Position numbers and translations under genes: made by a program. 64,000 bases of DNA from Leptobrachium leishanense (taxonomy: Eukaryota; Chordata; Amphibia; Anura; Megophryidae), in contig CM019064.1 in NCBI GenBank assembly GCA_009667805.1, forward strand, positions 386,384,049 to 386,448,048, in the 5' to 3' direction. This document shows positions 22,301 to 34,560 of the stretch, in pieces (the first letter of the stretch is position 1; every line of letters begins with the position of its first letter). Below the pieces are notes generated by a model. The model made no database searches, was not told the DNA's origin, and was given only the letters and a program-made list of their open reading frames with translations.

Positions 22301-25300
22301 TACTTGTTTTTAAGGAAATGCATGACATGCAGAATCAAATTTCTGACACTTCGGTGATCCTGTCCATGGACAACAACCGGTGTCTAGATCTTGATAGCAT
22401 CATCGGAGAGGTGAAAGCTCAATATGAAGATATTGCAAACAGGAGCAAGTTGGAAGCAGAACACGAATATTCATTGAAGGTGAAGCTATATTAGTTCTCA
22501 TACTACTTACTTTGTGAGTGTCCACACTGACTCACAACTACAAAAGGTCTCACTCTAGATAAAAAAAAATCCAGAAACTTCAGTGATCCAAACTTACATC
22601 TTCAAGGACACCTTAATATTTCAGCATCTCCATGTTAGCATTTAAAATCTGCCTTTTCGTCTACAGGAAATTTGGCTCCATGTGCAACATCATATCCATA
22701 ACAAAGGACATCAGGACCATATAAAATCGGGCTTGGGGGGGGCGTAGGTTTCTCGTTGTAAGGCAGTGCAAATTGGCCATCTAGATGGTTTGAAACTAAA
22801 CTTTCCATAAAGCTCAGACAACCTAGTCGAGTGGCTGAGCATCGTGGGAGGTGAACTTTGAGAACATCTGGGGGCCATGTTTATTGACTTGTGTGCTACA
22901 AGTTTGCAAGCTCTGTTCAATACTGCTAAATTTAAGAATAAACTCTGTACATAGAACAAAACTTCCATCCCGGGCAGCTGTTTTTGAGAATTACAAGGGA
23001 CATCTGTCCTTCTCATCCCCCTGAGATTCAACGCCCAAGACATACGACCAGTCTGGGATATTTTTATAAACATTAACAACAATTAACATAACTAACCTAC
23101 AATTGGATCAAATAATGAATTGAATTGTTAATTTCTTATTTTTGTGATGCTTGAAAGGATACTCTGTGAAAAATCCAAAATGTTGGGTTTATATTTATAC
23201 CCTCACCAGAGCATTTCCACTTTGGGATTGAAAAATAAAACACGTAAAGGGACAGCTGCAAAAAATTACCTGTTTGGGTTTACAACAAAATATACAAATA
23301 TGCACAAAAAGTGGTGTTGCGCACTATTCCCCCCTGGGCACCTGTGTAAGCCAGAATTATCCAGCCCACTTGATGTATAAACGATAGCAAGATATAAAGT
23401 TGTTATTTGCACTTATCCCTATGGCTCCATGTTAAACAAAACAGAGGTTTTTGTTTACTTGAATGGCCATTGAAATGTTAAGCCCACCTGCCATGTCACG
23501 GCAACCTCTTTCAAGGTGGGTCCTAGCCTAATGAAACCATATATTGCTTACCAGCAACCTCATGCTTCTCAGCTAAGAGATAAAATGGTGGGTTTATATT
23601 TATACCCTCATCAGAACATTTTCACTTTCTATGAAAAATAGATTTCTCTTTTTCTAGCCCTAAATAATAGGGCAGATGGCGCTGACAACATCTGCCCAAT
23701 TATATATATATATAAAGTCCAAGTGACCCCGCACACCACAGACAAATTTCTTCTGCTCCGGTGCAAAAATCCACCTGCAATCAATATAATCCAAGTTTCA
23801 GATGCACGCGGACGCTTTGTAGAATATAGAAAAAAAATTGTTTATTACAAATACATCATATAGCTCGACATTTCAGTTCCTGTAGGAACTTTCCTCAGGA
23901 TTTCCTCTGGATAGTGTAGGAACTGCAAATTGAGCACCACTATGGACTTGCAGGTTCTGTATGCAGGTTCCGTAGCACCTACGCAGATCGTTGGACCGAA
24001 GTTGCATGTGCATGCACAAATATGATCCATCAGCTGCTTCACTGAGAATCATTGCTATCGCAGGCAGGCTCAGACATGGTAATGTCAGAATGCTGTGTGT
24101 GCTGACATCACCAGTGACCAATCTGGTGACCGCTGGTGAGGCTGGTTGGAGTGGGGTAGACCAGTGGTTCTCATTTCTCAACCCTTTTCTCAAGTACCCC
24201 TACAAGGCCATATTTTGCAGATCAGCTTGGGGAAATACAGACTGAATCCTGCAATCACTGAGCAGCAAATTATATCACATGTGCTGTGCTTCAGATATCT
24301 GGCAAAACTGACCTGTTAGTGGTACTTGAGGTCAGGGTACCACTAGGGTATTCTATACACATCCTGGCCACTTTGAAAAGCTAACGTGGTCAGTATGAGT
24401 AGAGTGTTCCTTTAAGCTATAACCTTGTGATTTTTTTGATATTTGCCTTTGTTTTAGGCTAATAGATAAATAATGTGAGCTATGATGTCACAATTAATTA
24501 TTAAAAATGTAACCAAATTGATTTGGACAAAAATGAACTTGGATTTCAATAAATAAAAATAACAATTCTTTCTTTTGCCCTCACCCCTTTAGATGCAACA
24601 ATTACAAGCTACAGCAGGTCATCATGGTGACAGTCTAAAAAGTACCAAGAATGAGATATCTGAACTGAACAGGATGATCCAGAGACTGAAAGCTGAAATA
24701 GAGAGTGTGAAGAAACAGGTAACTATGTTTTCAGAATATAACTGCTAAGTAATGTTACCAAAGAAGTGACCAGAACAATGCAGAAATGCCATTGGATAAT
24801 CAGGCATATGTCCAGCCAAATAGTCATAGGTGTACTGGAAACCTACATGTTCTCACCGCAACTCACATTATCCATTCAGGAATCACAGATGTTCACAGAT
24901 ATGATATCAGGGCCGGATTAACATAGGGGCTGATGGAGCAACAGCTCCAGGGCCATGACCCAGAATAGGCCCAGAGAAAGGATACCTATCAGGTCTATTC
25001 AAAGAAAGCTGAAAACTCACGAGAATAACTGGCGAAGTGAAAATTCGAGGTCAAAATAGCCAAACCAGAAAAATTCTCCCATTTATCTCACTTTCCAATA
25101 CGGCTATTTGGTCGATATTATTAGTAGTAGTATTATTAATCTTTATTTATAAAGCACCAGCATATTCCGCAGCGCTGTACAATGGGCACAATATAGACAA
25201 GGTTACAATATATTGAAGAACATTTGACAAACCAGTACAGGAGGAGACGAGGGCCCTATTCCCATAGGAACTCACAATCTAGAAGAGTTGGGGTTGGAAA

Positions 25301-28300
25301 CAGGAGGAGAAGACTGCAAGGTGAGAGTGATGGACTGCAAGGTGAGAGTGATGGATGGTTGCGTCAGTGAGTTGGGTGGTAGGCTTCCCTAAATAGGAAT
25401 GTTTTAAGGGAGAGTTTGAAGGCAGGGAAACTAGGGGAAAGTCTGACTGTATGAGGGAGATATATTGTTCTCTTCTCCTGCCAGTTCTCCCGGTTTTCAC
25501 CTTTCTCTGAATAACCTGTATGTCTGCATTGATGGGCATTTGGACTCCAACTCCAACTTCATATCTCCAACTCCATATCTCCAACTCCATAGCAGCTACA
25601 GGGTCATGTGAGATATCAATGGAAAGGCCAGGGCATGATCTTTCCAATGATACCAAACATGACCAGGGTTTATGTAACAAAAATAAAATAAATATTTATT
25701 TATTTTTTCTTTATAACACAGCAATATTTTCCACTTTTCAATTATAAAAGGAACAATGACGCTGCACTAACTCACCATCTCATTTCTCATGTAACCAACA
25801 AGCGTGGAGGTGATGGCACGATCAGTTGTTACAAATTGTTACATCAAAAACCAAAACCACCGCATTGCTGCAAAGAGCACTGGGGGACTTTAGAACCCTG
25901 CATCACTAATCTTTACACCTCACAAGTTCAAGTGAGATGTCATTGGACAGATCAGAATTTGGCCTTTGCATTGATACCAAATGTGATAACGTAAAATGTA
26001 ACAGAAAAGAAACAAAAAAACTATTTTTAGTTCCAAAGCGATGGCATTGGCCATATGTCACGTATAAAATGAGCAATACCACTGCTATTACTTACCTTTT
26101 CATTTCCCACACTAGGAGCACTAGGAGTTTTATACATAGTCATATTATTCATAAAACACCATCCTCCAAAACACAAGACAAATATTTTTTTGTTTTTATT
26201 TTTGGTTAAAATTTTATATTTTCTCAGAAAAATGCAGTAACAGGTTCCCATTTCAATTTCTTTATCAAGAATTCCCTATAGAATATATAACCACAAAGGT
26301 TTGGATAAAATGCAAATTTATAATTTTACACTCTATAAATGACTGAAATCTGAATGGAAATTTCCTTATACAGTATCTGCGTCTTTAGATATACCTTTAT
26401 CTGCACTAATAAATAACCTAAAATGTGTTTTCATTTCACTAAATTTCAAAGAAAGCCACCCAAAATATTCAGCTCCAGGACCATAGAGATCTTAATACGA
26501 CCCTGTATGATATACTGTATATATTGAGTTTGTCTAGGCATAGGCAAAAAATTTAAGGTGCAAAACTATTTCTAGGTATGGACTAGATTCAGTGCATGTA
26601 GCTTGCTTCTGGGCATAATGGTATACTGGCTACACCCATGATTGTGGTCATATCGTAAATCACACTCAACCAATCCTCACATGGCAACAAGATTGTTTTG
26701 CGCATAACTAGTGTGTCAACCTAGTTGTGAGTTTGCTTCGCTATGTGAAAGCATACTGCGTGCTATCTGCCACATGCCTAATAGCAAATTATTCAGTAAT
26801 GTAAGAGAAAGTCTGCCTACTTGGACCTTTTGTTCTAAAGAATGTATGAAACATGTGATTACTTCTTGATTATTTTTCCAAGAGCTAAAAAAGGTATGGC
26901 TACATAATTTAAATATTTGGAATCTGAAATGCAGTCAATCACAAACACATCAACTTTACTATAATGGGTGGGAAAACCAGGTTCTCCTGCACTCTTAGTC
27001 AATCAAATGCATACAGACTCTGGTAACGGCATAGACCTCTGTGCCAAATAGTGACTGACATGTGTACTAGGTACAGTGGCATATTAAGTGTAACAAAATA
27101 TGAAGACAGCTTCATAAACCTCTGAACATTCTAATCAGCGAAGTTGCAATAGGCAGTGGTTCTCAGAATCCTTTATTAATATCTAATAATAATTAGTGCA
27201 TAAAGCAACGATATATTAGTTAATATTAAAAGAGTTGTAACATATGGTGAAACCTGGTTAGGATTTTATTTTTTTAGCAGAAATGACAGGTATAAGTTGC
27301 AAGGATTTTTCATTTGTATTCCTAGAAGAATCCAGTTTTAATGTTTCAATAGCAGACTGGGCTGGGGAGGAGATGATATGTTGAGGGAGGCTATCGCTAT
27401 TCTAAAATATATGAACCATTTCATATAATGAGACAATACGCAAGTAATTACAGCCACACTAATTCACTCAGTATCCTACTCCAGCTGGTATAGTAATAGG
27501 GAGCTGCTAATGGAAAGATTCGGCATGAGTCGTTAGACATTAGTGGATTCTTATTCCACATGCATGCAGTGGCTGAGACCTATTGTAAATGAGCTGATAT
27601 ATTAGTGCCTCAACTTGTAATATACAGAAGCTCTTTACAGTTATTGGTAGTGGCGCAGCAGCCGTTATTGCCATCACTTGTAGTACATAGAACTCCATGT
27701 AGTCCAGAGAAAGCTCTCTATGAGATTGCATGTACATAATCTTGCAATGCTAGCAGTAAGAATGGCGGGAGGAGGCTGCAGATCATGCTATCCCCTACAT
27801 TATGGGTACGGAGGCGAGTAATTGATTTTTGGTGGCATTTTTATAGTGTGGTTTTTGCAGCCAGTAATTTTTTTGGTCATTTCTGGCTGCAAAAGCGAAT
27901 AAGGAGTGGCCTCAGAAACCCTTTTATTCTTTGTCTGTCTCTACATTTGCACTTCCTATACACAGTGTAGGAAGTGCCTGTTTACTGTAACCTGACACAG
28001 CAGTCAAGCTGCAAGAGAGGTTTGCTGCTAGTCTGGAATAGGACATGACCCGTCATGATTAACAAACCTGGCCAATATATTTACCAGCTCACCCTTTAAT
28101 CATAATGGCCCAGTAGGAATAGGGGTCTTATATCATTCATATCCATATAGCATACAGCAACACATATAGCTAAAATTTGGAGCTATTCATATCGTAAATT
28201 GTTATTCACATTTGCTTATCATAGCATTTTTGCTACGGAGAGTGTATTTGTTTTATACATATCATAGACAAGAAAGTAGTTTACCAAAGTGATTTTTTTT

Positions 28301-31300
28301 TAATGCATTAAGTTAGCGTGTCCATCAATCAAAACTTTTCTCGATTTTTCCTAAGTGTGGCAGTTTACAGGAAGCTATCAAAGAGGCTGAAGAACGTGGA
28401 GAGCTTGCACTAAAAGATGCCCGGAAAAAGCAAGATGAACTTCAAGCTGCCCTGCAGAAGGCCAAGGAGGATATGGCCCGACTACTACGTGATTACCAAG
28501 AGCTCATGAATGTAAAACTTGCCTTGGACGTTGAAATCGCCACCTATAGAAAACTACTGGAAGGAGAAGAATACAGGTAGGTCTCAGATCAAGCTAACTG
28601 ATAATGGTTTGTTTGACCTTAGCATACACTGGACAGATATGACATACTGTGTGTGGCAATGACACTGCAGAGACAACCACTTGAGTACTTTGGGTGAAGT
28701 CATTTATTTGCTAAGATTTACAGGGCTATATCACATAGCTCCCGCTAAAATGGGGATGCTAACGGGGAAAACCTGCACCTGCAGGTTTTCCCTGTAGCAT
28801 CCCTATTTTAATGTGAGATTCCGCAGAAGACACTACTTCAGCACCTTGCACCGGAACCAAGCGCTACCCTTGGTGATACTCGCGTTAGCGCTTCTGCGCC
28901 GCCACAAGTATCACTTCCTGGAGTCCATAGGACCCCATGGAGGGTTCTGCTGCTGGACTGCAGCGTGATCGTGGAGGGACACGTTGCAGTTCTGATTCTT
29001 GCCTGAGATATATTTCATTCTGTACACAAACCTAGTATGTTTTAAGGTATAAATCCTTACTGTCACTTAACCTTCTTTTGTCCTCATATAGGTTTTCTTT
29101 TTAAAATGTCCCCTGCTGCTTAATTATTACTGATGTATTTTGTTTCATTTCTATTTTAGGATGTCAGGAGATATCACAAGCAACGTCAGCATCTGTAAGT
29201 ATATCCACATACACACATATTTACCATAAAGCTTATCCTTTTGGTTTTTGGATTATAGTTTTGGGAAGACTTCTGTCGATTTTAGCCAGTATTTGCAACA
29301 CTGGCAAAAAAAACTACTCGCTTTGTTTGCTAAATTTAATTTCTACTGCAATTGAATGGTTCAATGGCCTCACAATTGCTCTGTACTTTAAACTTTACCT
29401 AGAGTTGATGTGGGCACCTCCAGTAAAGTTCCATATAACACAACTGATATTGACAGAAGCAAGAGGTTCAATTAATTTCTCTTTCTCTCATTCCTCTTTC
29501 GGGAGACCCCTCACTTTTCCATGGAGCAGACCGCAAAATTTCCACTCGCCTCCTCGCATTCGGCAAGTGGAAATTATCTGAGGGCAAGTGGGGCGGACTG
29601 ACCCGTTGGTTGCTGGGGCCAGGTTCAGTGTCCCGCCGCCTTAATTCACAGCTCCGGTATCGGACTCTTAGAGTCTGAATCCAGAGCTGTCTGCCTGATC
29701 GACGCTGAACCCTCCCGCGTGATCGGCGCTGACCCACCCACGTGATGCTTCGTAGACTCGCAGCATGCTGCTAGTGTGTGACGCTTCACATGGGTGGGCA
29801 GGTGACCCGCGAGATTCACGTTCGCAGATCACCTGCCCACCCATGTGAAGTGTCGCACACTCGCAGCGTAAGTGCTGCGAGTCTGCGAAGCATCACGTGG
29901 GTGGTTCAGGTGACGAGCAGGAGGGGGAGGCACCAATGCAGCGTGTCATTCCCAAACTCTTGTTATGAGTGTGGGAAGCACGCTGCAGCTTCGATCTGCA
30001 CACAGAAGAGGTGGAGCCAGCTTGCATCCTTCCAGACCAGGAAGGAGGACAGAGCAGCCCAATCTGCTGAATGTGTGTAAGTAAGAGAGAGGGGTGAAAA
30101 AGACAATGAGAGAGGGGTGAAAAAGACAATGAGAGTGGTGAAAAAGACAATGAGAGGGGTGAAAAAGACAGAGAGGGGTGAAAAAGACAGAGAGGGGTGA
30201 AAAAGACAATGAGAGAGGGGTGAAAGAGAGAATGAGAGAGGGGTGAAAAAGACAATGCGAGAGGGGTGAAAAATAGAATGAGAGAGAGGTGAAAAAGAGA
30301 ATGAGGGGGGAAAAAAAGAATGAGGGGTGAAAAAGAGAATGAGGGGTGAAAGAGAATGAGGGTGAGAAAGAAGAGAATGAGGGGGTGAAAAAGAGAATGA
30401 GAGGGGGTGAGAAAGAGAATGAGAGAGGGGGTGAAAAAGAGAATGAGAGGGGGTGATAAAAAAGAGAAAGAGAGGGAGTAAAAAAAATTAGAGAGGGGGT
30501 AAAAAGAATGAGACAGTTTAAAAATAGGCTTTGGAGCTCTGATACACTCCTACACACTGCACATTATTGTGAGTTTTATTGCTGTGGTGCTCTCATACAG
30601 TAATGCGTAGTGTGTATGAGTGTATCAGAGCTCCACAGCAATAAAACTCACACTCATACACACTGCACATTATTGTATCACAGAGCTAGACATCAATAAA
30701 ACTCACAGTAATGTGCAGTGTGTATGAGCGTGAGTTTTATTACTGTGGAACTCCCTGATATGTGCGTGTGTATGAGCGTATCACAGAGCTTCACAGCAAT
30801 ATAACGCACGCTTATACACACTGCACATTACTGTAAGTTTTATTGCTGTGGAGCTCTGTGATACGCTCATATACACCGCACATCATTTCCCTTTATATTT
30901 CCACTGTTTGTTAAATTATTATTTATCATTAATAATATAAGAGGGTGTGTTTAGGGGCAGAGTTAAGGGTAAGGGTTGGGTGTCGAGTAACTCTTAAGGC
31001 CTGGCTAGTAACTTGGGGCCAGAAATTTTGAGCCCTGCTATAGAGTGTTAATAAATATTGCTTATTTTTCTATTTGCAGCTGTTGTCAGTGGATCAACTT
31101 CCATTGGATCTGGAGGAGGAGGAGGAGGAGGAGGAGGAGGAGGATTTGGAGCCGGTGGTGGAGGAGGATTTGGAGTTGGTGGTGGTGGTGGAGGAGGATA
31201 TGGCGCTGGGGTTGGTGGAGGAGGATATGGAGTTGGTAGTGGAGGAGGTTTTGGAGGTGGAGGTTTCGGAGCTGGAGGAGGTGGTCTTGGAGTTGGAGGA

Positions 31301-31474
31301 TATGGAGCAGGAGGAGGAGCATCTGGAATTGGGACAGGAGGAGGAGGAGGAGGTGGTTTCTCTGGAGGATATTCTGGTGGTGGAGGAGGTGGCGGATTTA
31401 GTTCTGGTGGAAACAAACAAAATATTGCCATTATCCAAAAAACATCTTCCTCCTCAACTAGAAGGGGTTATTAA
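18737..31474 (+). CDS. Type II keratin gene 2, complete (9 exons, 660 aa)
   Basis: Exons are 18737-19399, 19515-19735, 20699-20759, 21943-22038, 22315-22479, 24593-24718, 28356-28576, 29160-29194 and 31080-31474, totalling 1983 nt. All introns are GT-AG. Residues 1-202 form a head with long glycine loops and an H1 segment ([20 protein letters not shown]). Residues 203 to about 517 form the alpha-helical rod, from [20 protein letters not shown] to [18 protein letters not shown]. Residues 518-660 form a very Gly-rich tail ending STRRGY. From family knowledge it pairs with a type I keratin into epithelial 10-nm filaments, and Gly-loop ends are typical of stratified or cornifying epidermis. The start ATG has A at -3. 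It resembles the KRT1/2/5/6-type epidermal group, but no orthologue can be assigned. Confidence 0.96.
19515..19735 (+). CDS. Keratin gene 2 exon 2 (221 nt)
   Basis: The acceptor gtctag precedes GTT AGA TTT. It encodes [20 protein letters not shown] through [14 protein letters not shown], covering coil 1A, linker L1 and the start of coil 1B. The donor gtatgt is in phase 2. Confidence 0.96.
20199..20432 (+). pseudogene. Intronic relic of the keratin glycine-loop head
   Basis: Within intron 2, about 234 bp match exon 1 positions about 19011-19245 nearly throughout, from GGTAGTTTTGGTGGTGG to GATGGCCCAAGTGGTCCTGG. The Gly frame ([10 protein letters not shown]... DGPSGPGY) has no stop or frameshift until TAA just beyond the match. 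It lacks the head start, H1 and helix sequence, and splicing it in would disrupt coil 1B. It is most simply a partial tandem duplication of exon 1. Confidence 0.85.
20699..20759 (+). CDS. Keratin gene 2 exon 3 (61 nt)
   Basis: It completes (K)[20 protein letters not shown] of coil 1B. The acceptor is tcatatag and the donor gtaagt. The length is the invariant 61 nt of type II keratins. Confidence 0.96.
20906..21049. repeat. Hairpin MITE in gene 2 intron 3
   Basis: The terminal inverted repeats are about 55 bp: GTATGTCATAAGCAGGAGCA at the left, tgctcgtgcttatgacatac at the right, with matching sequence inward (..aacattttgatc / gatcaaaatgctgc..). No coding capacity. Confidence 0.75.
21943..22038 (+). 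CDS. Keratin gene 2 exon 4 (96 nt)
   Basis: It encodes [20 protein letters not shown] through [11 protein letters not shown] at the end of coil 1B. The acceptor is gtctctag and the donor gtaaga, in phase 0 on both sides. Confidence 0.96.
22315..22479 (+). CDS. Keratin gene 2 exon 5 (165 nt)
   Basis: It encodes [20 protein letters not shown] and [17 protein letters not shown], covering linker L12 and the start of coil 2. The acceptor is gtttttaag and the donor gtgaag. Confidence 0.96.
23178..23650. repeat. Spaced direct repeats in gene 2 intron 5
   Basis: A block of about 65 bp containing gggtttatatttataccctc, followed by a .cagagcattt.cacttt run, occurs near 23183 and again near 23588 in the same orientation. 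It may be the edges of a repeat element; the origin was not identified. Confidence 0.5.
24160..24420. repeat. hAT-like and TTAA-type MITE fragments in gene 2 intron 5
   Basis: CCAGTGGTTCTCATTTCTCA near 24161 is a common vertebrate hAT-type terminus. The segment ending gagtgttcctttaa (to 24418) is the reverse of the MITE end at 4161. Both elements appear incomplete. Confidence 0.4.
24593..24718 (+). CDS. Keratin gene 2 exon 6 (126 nt)
   Basis: It encodes [20 protein letters not shown] through [16 protein letters not shown] of coil 2. The acceptor is cacccctttag and the donor gtaact. Confidence 0.96.
24908..26505. mobile_element. hAT-like non-autonomous element in gene 2 intron 6 (1598 bp)
   Basis: It is flanked by perfect 8-bp duplications TATGATAT (24900-24907 and 26506-26513). 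The left end is CAGGGCCGGATTAACATAGG and the reverse-complemented right end is CAGGGTCGTATTAAGATCTC. Inside are an L2 3' fragment (about 25115-25450) and a repeat related to 34800-35235 (about 25580-26380). No transposase was seen. Confidence 0.85.
25115..25450 (-). mobile_element. L2-type LINE 3' fragment
   Basis: It begins with (TTA)n-like tail sequence, then ataaagcaccagcatattcc and cgcagcgctgtacaatgggc, and aligns with 10706-11030 including aactcacaatctagaa and gagggccctattccca. The fragment is 5'-truncated. Confidence 0.8.
26514..28355. other. Remainder of keratin gene 2 intron 6
   Basis: No coding exon or identified repeat was found apart from a local hairpin near 27853-27893 (ttgcagccag / ctggctgcaa). 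It is otherwise AT-rich intron. Confidence 0.5.
28356..28576 (+). CDS. Keratin gene 2 exon 7 (221 nt)
   Basis: It encodes [20 protein letters not shown] through the helix-termination motif [18 protein letters not shown]. The acceptor is ttttcctaag and the donor gtaggt. Confidence 0.96.
28745..28990. repeat. Hairpin and MITE fragment in gene 2 intron 7
   Basis: An inverted repeat lies at 28745-28812 (aaaatggggatgct...agcatccctatttt, centre acctgcacctgcaggt). It is followed by sequence related to the 8870-9780 repeat family (tcacttcctggagtccatag and ccccatggag). Confidence 0.55.
29160..29194 (+). CDS. Keratin gene 2 exon 8 (35 nt)
   Basis: It encodes (R)[11 protein letters not shown](S). The acceptor is ctattttag and the donor gtaagt. 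Exactly 35 nt. Confidence 0.96.
29600..31038. mobile_element. Composite repeat in gene 2 intron 8, right end hAT-like
   Basis: It contains a long GC-rich hairpin (29740-29910; cttcacatgggtgggcaggt against acctgcccacccatgtgaag). A GA-rich minisatellite (30070-30510) follows, then inverted copies of a block like acagcaataaaactcaca (30536-30880), also seen in the hAT elements at 11878 and 56895. The right terminus reads, reversed, CAGGGCTCAAAATTTCTGGC at 31038. A matching left end and duplication were not found. Confidence 0.55.
30070..30510. repeat. GA-rich minisatellite, about 20-26 bp units
   Basis: Imperfect tandem copies of gagaggggtgaaaaagacaa and shorter variants, strongly purine-rich on the + strand. 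Open frames across it are low-complexity artefacts. Confidence 0.85.
31080..31474 (+). CDS. Keratin gene 2 exon 9 (Gly-rich tail, stop TAA)
   Basis: The acceptor tttgcag precedes CTGTTGTC. About 130 codons are dominated by [11 protein letters not shown] and GVGG loops, ending [12 protein letters not shown] then TAA at 31472-31474. The repetitive GGA/GGT codons make this a likely site of length variation between alleles. Confidence 0.96.
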
Positions 31475-32914
31475 ACTCACAAATCTTTACAATATAAGCC
31501 CCTCATCTGCTTGACTGACATTTGCATTTATTCACATTAAGACCCAAATCACTGTATAAACACTGCAGTACGGCATAAACAAATAGTGGCAAAATACCGG
31601 TAGCCTTGCTATTTAAGAAGTGGCAATTTATTTATCACAGTTTAAGCTGTGTTATATACAGTACCAAGTGTTTCTAATACTGCAGTTTACAGGCACTGTA
31701 CAAACATCAATATTGCCATGTTACAAAGAAGTTCTATATCTTTATTAGTAAAACACGAGTCCAACAATGATCTAAATTCTAAACAAAAACAACCATAATG
31801 AGGCTAAAAGGAAGGAAATTGCAACATCAATATGCTATAATTGCTCTAAAAGCTCTCTCTGACTTCCTATCCTGCCTTCTAAAGCCCATTCTCCAAGCGT
31901 CCCTCGTTCTGTAGAGCTATATTCATTAATATTTCAAACAGTGAGATACTTCCAAAATGTTTTAAAAAGATACTTTAAAGCATTTTCTAGAACATATTAA
32001 GGAGGGGTGTGGGGAAGAAAGTATTTAAATGTAAATCCTGAGTCGTCCGGAGCAAACAGCAAAATTGATGGCATTTCATTTGCGTCATGATGTGTAGCTT
32101 AAATCAATTCAAAAGCCGCGTTTGCAAATTCTTCTGTCTTCAAGGGACTGAAAATATTACAAACATTTTACATTGATACTTAAGTGCTTTTTTTTCTTTT
32201 TGCAAAAGAATTTCTAGGCATTTTCTGTCAATTTTAGATATTTGCAATATTTTCACGTAGATCTAGAACAGGCGTTAGACAAATTCTTCAAAGTCTAGAA
32301 GTATTCCATTTCACTGAGAAAATTTATTAAAAAATATTAATTGATACGGTCTATTCACATCAGTCTTGATAGATTATTTTTTAAGTGTTTAGTAGACAAG
32401 ATGACCATTTGATGATATGTGTATATGTTTTTGGATTAACAGTCGAAAAGGATTTAAAATTGTAACGCTGGTGTCAATTACAGTCCCTCTAAATGATAAT
32501 ACTTAAAGGGATTACAATGTAGAAACCAAGACCTGCAACTGAAATGTCCAAGTTACATCCAGACTTCAGCAAAACTAATGAACGTATGGATACTTTTATT
32601 ACCATTACTTGAAATACCTGTTTCTGAAACACCTGCTCTGCACCTTCTTGCATACACAATGGGATAAAATGAAATGCTCTGCAATTATATAGTGCGCTTA
32701 TCTGTCATAGCATTTTGGGCAATTTACAAATATGTATGTAAAAGGAATATTGCAATATAGATCCATATTTGTTAGCGTATAAAAGTGTTCTTTCTAGGAC
32801 GTCTGCAGTCCGAGGATCCTCAGGCAGATTATCCAGGAGGGGAATAATGAGCCATATATGACAATTCACAAACAGGGACCCATGCAGATGATTACTGTCA
32901 TTTTCTCATACTGT

Positions 32915-32920
32915 AATAAA
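32915..32920 (+). terminator. Candidate polyadenylation signal for keratin gene 2
   Basis: AATAAA at 32915-32920 is followed by T/G-rich sequence; another AATAAA is at 33025-33030. No earlier canonical signal lies between the stop (31474) and here. The implied 3' UTR of about 1.45 kb is long for a keratin, so an ATTAAA at 32326-32331 is an alternative. Confidence 0.35.
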
Positions 32921-33497
32921 TGTGCTGCTTTTTATTGTCTTATTGCTGTACAAGAATCAATCTCAATTGGCGGTTTCCTTTTCTTTCTTTCTGTGCAATG
33001 TTTAAATCTCTCTGTATTGTACCTAATAAACTGCACGTTAAAATCTACTTTTGGTCATGTACTTTTAAGCCAATTAATACATTTATCTGTTTGGCAAAGT
33101 TAGCTCATAACTTTCCAAAGCAATGGGCAAGAACACTACATAAGACAAGAAATCATTTGTTTATCCAGACCCTTATCCTTGTGGTTTTTAGTAGCACAAC
33201 ACAAAACAAACTCACAATCTCTTATTTCGCCCCTTCTTTCCTTCTTAGACACCATTCATTTTGGTTTTCTCTTTTAGCCCAATTTTATGTGTTTCTCCTG
33301 TTATATCATTCTGTCTGCTCCACTATGTTCTATTTAGACCCCTGTTCAGTTTGTATCACGTAGTCATTTTTTGAGCCCCTTTTCTTACTTTTTAGTGTTC
33401 TATTTTAGCTTTCTGTAATTTATCTAATTTCTTCTTAAATTATATTACTAGTGCTCTTTCAGGTAGCTGTTGAATTGTGGCATGCTATCAGGACTTA

Positions 33498-33984
33498 TAA
33501 TCAGAAAGAAAATAGACATACCCAGGTGAATGTGGTATGATATACCTTCGTGCAGGTAAAAGGAAAATTCTCAACAGGATGGCAGCAATGGCCTGTACAC
33601 AAATTGGTGTGAACAAGGATTAAAAATTTACTTTTAATAGAGTGCTATAAAAAGGATCCACAGATTCCTATACATTACGGACACTTGAAGGCCCATTGTT
33701 TCCTTTTCTGCTCGACAGATTAACTACTCTCTACATACTGGGGTGCTGTGCTAATGTGTATGTGCCTGATAGCCAAGGGGCCTTATCCATACCCCAATTC
33801 CTTATATTTATGTCTTGTCTGTGGATCCTTTTTATAGCACTCTATTAAAAGTTAATTTTTAATCCTTGTTCACACCAATTTGTGTATAGGCCATTGCGGC
33901 CATCCTGTTGAGCATTTTCCTTTTACCTGCATGAAGGTACATCATACCACATTCACCCGGGTATGTTTATTTTCTTTCTGATTA
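33498..33984. repeat. Fold-back element with 166-bp arms
   Basis: The left arm 33498-33663 (from taatcagaaagaaaatagac to aaaaggatccacag) is matched by its reverse complement at 33819-33984 (from ctgtggatcctttttatagc to tttctttctgatta), with only scattered mismatches. The loop is about 155 bp. No coding capacity. It lies between keratin genes 2 and 3. Confidence 0.85.
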
Positions 33985-34560
33985 TTTTTTAGGGTTACCC
34001 CCTTTCCTCCCAGCTCAGGCAGCCTGACTTTCTATTTGCATACTCCTGAGCACCTATTTCTTTTGCTATCACGACTTATAGTTGGATCCATGGTCAGGAC
34101 CTTGCTCCAACACCAATTTCACCCCATCGCACCCTGGATAATGACCCTTATCTCCCATATGAATATTCTTTGAAGAAAATTGTTCCTCCACATCAGTTAC
34201 AATGTAACACTGATAGAGAGAGCTTAGCTTTACAACTAATATTATCTCATTTAATTTACATGTTGAGCTTCATTACTTTGAGAAAATTACAAATGCTCCA
34301 GTGGAAATACTAAGGTCAAGGTTGAGAGGAAATGTTTTTTATGGGTTTCTTGGAAGACTTGCTAGTTTTGGAAGGCTCTCTTTGAGAACAATGAATTAGA
34401 AGAACGTTATTCAGTGCTTCCCAAACCTGTCCTCAGCAGCCAATAACACAAGAGGTTTTCCAGATAACCGGAGCACAGCACAGATGATATGATTTGCTGC
34501 TTAGTGATTGCAGTATTCAGTCTCCATTTCCCTAAGGTAACCCTTAACCCCTTTGCAGCT

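Noticed and set aside
29893..30557. Long minus-strand Phe/Ser/Pro-rich frames
   Set aside because: They are translations of a GA-rich minisatellite in a keratin intron, with no domain.
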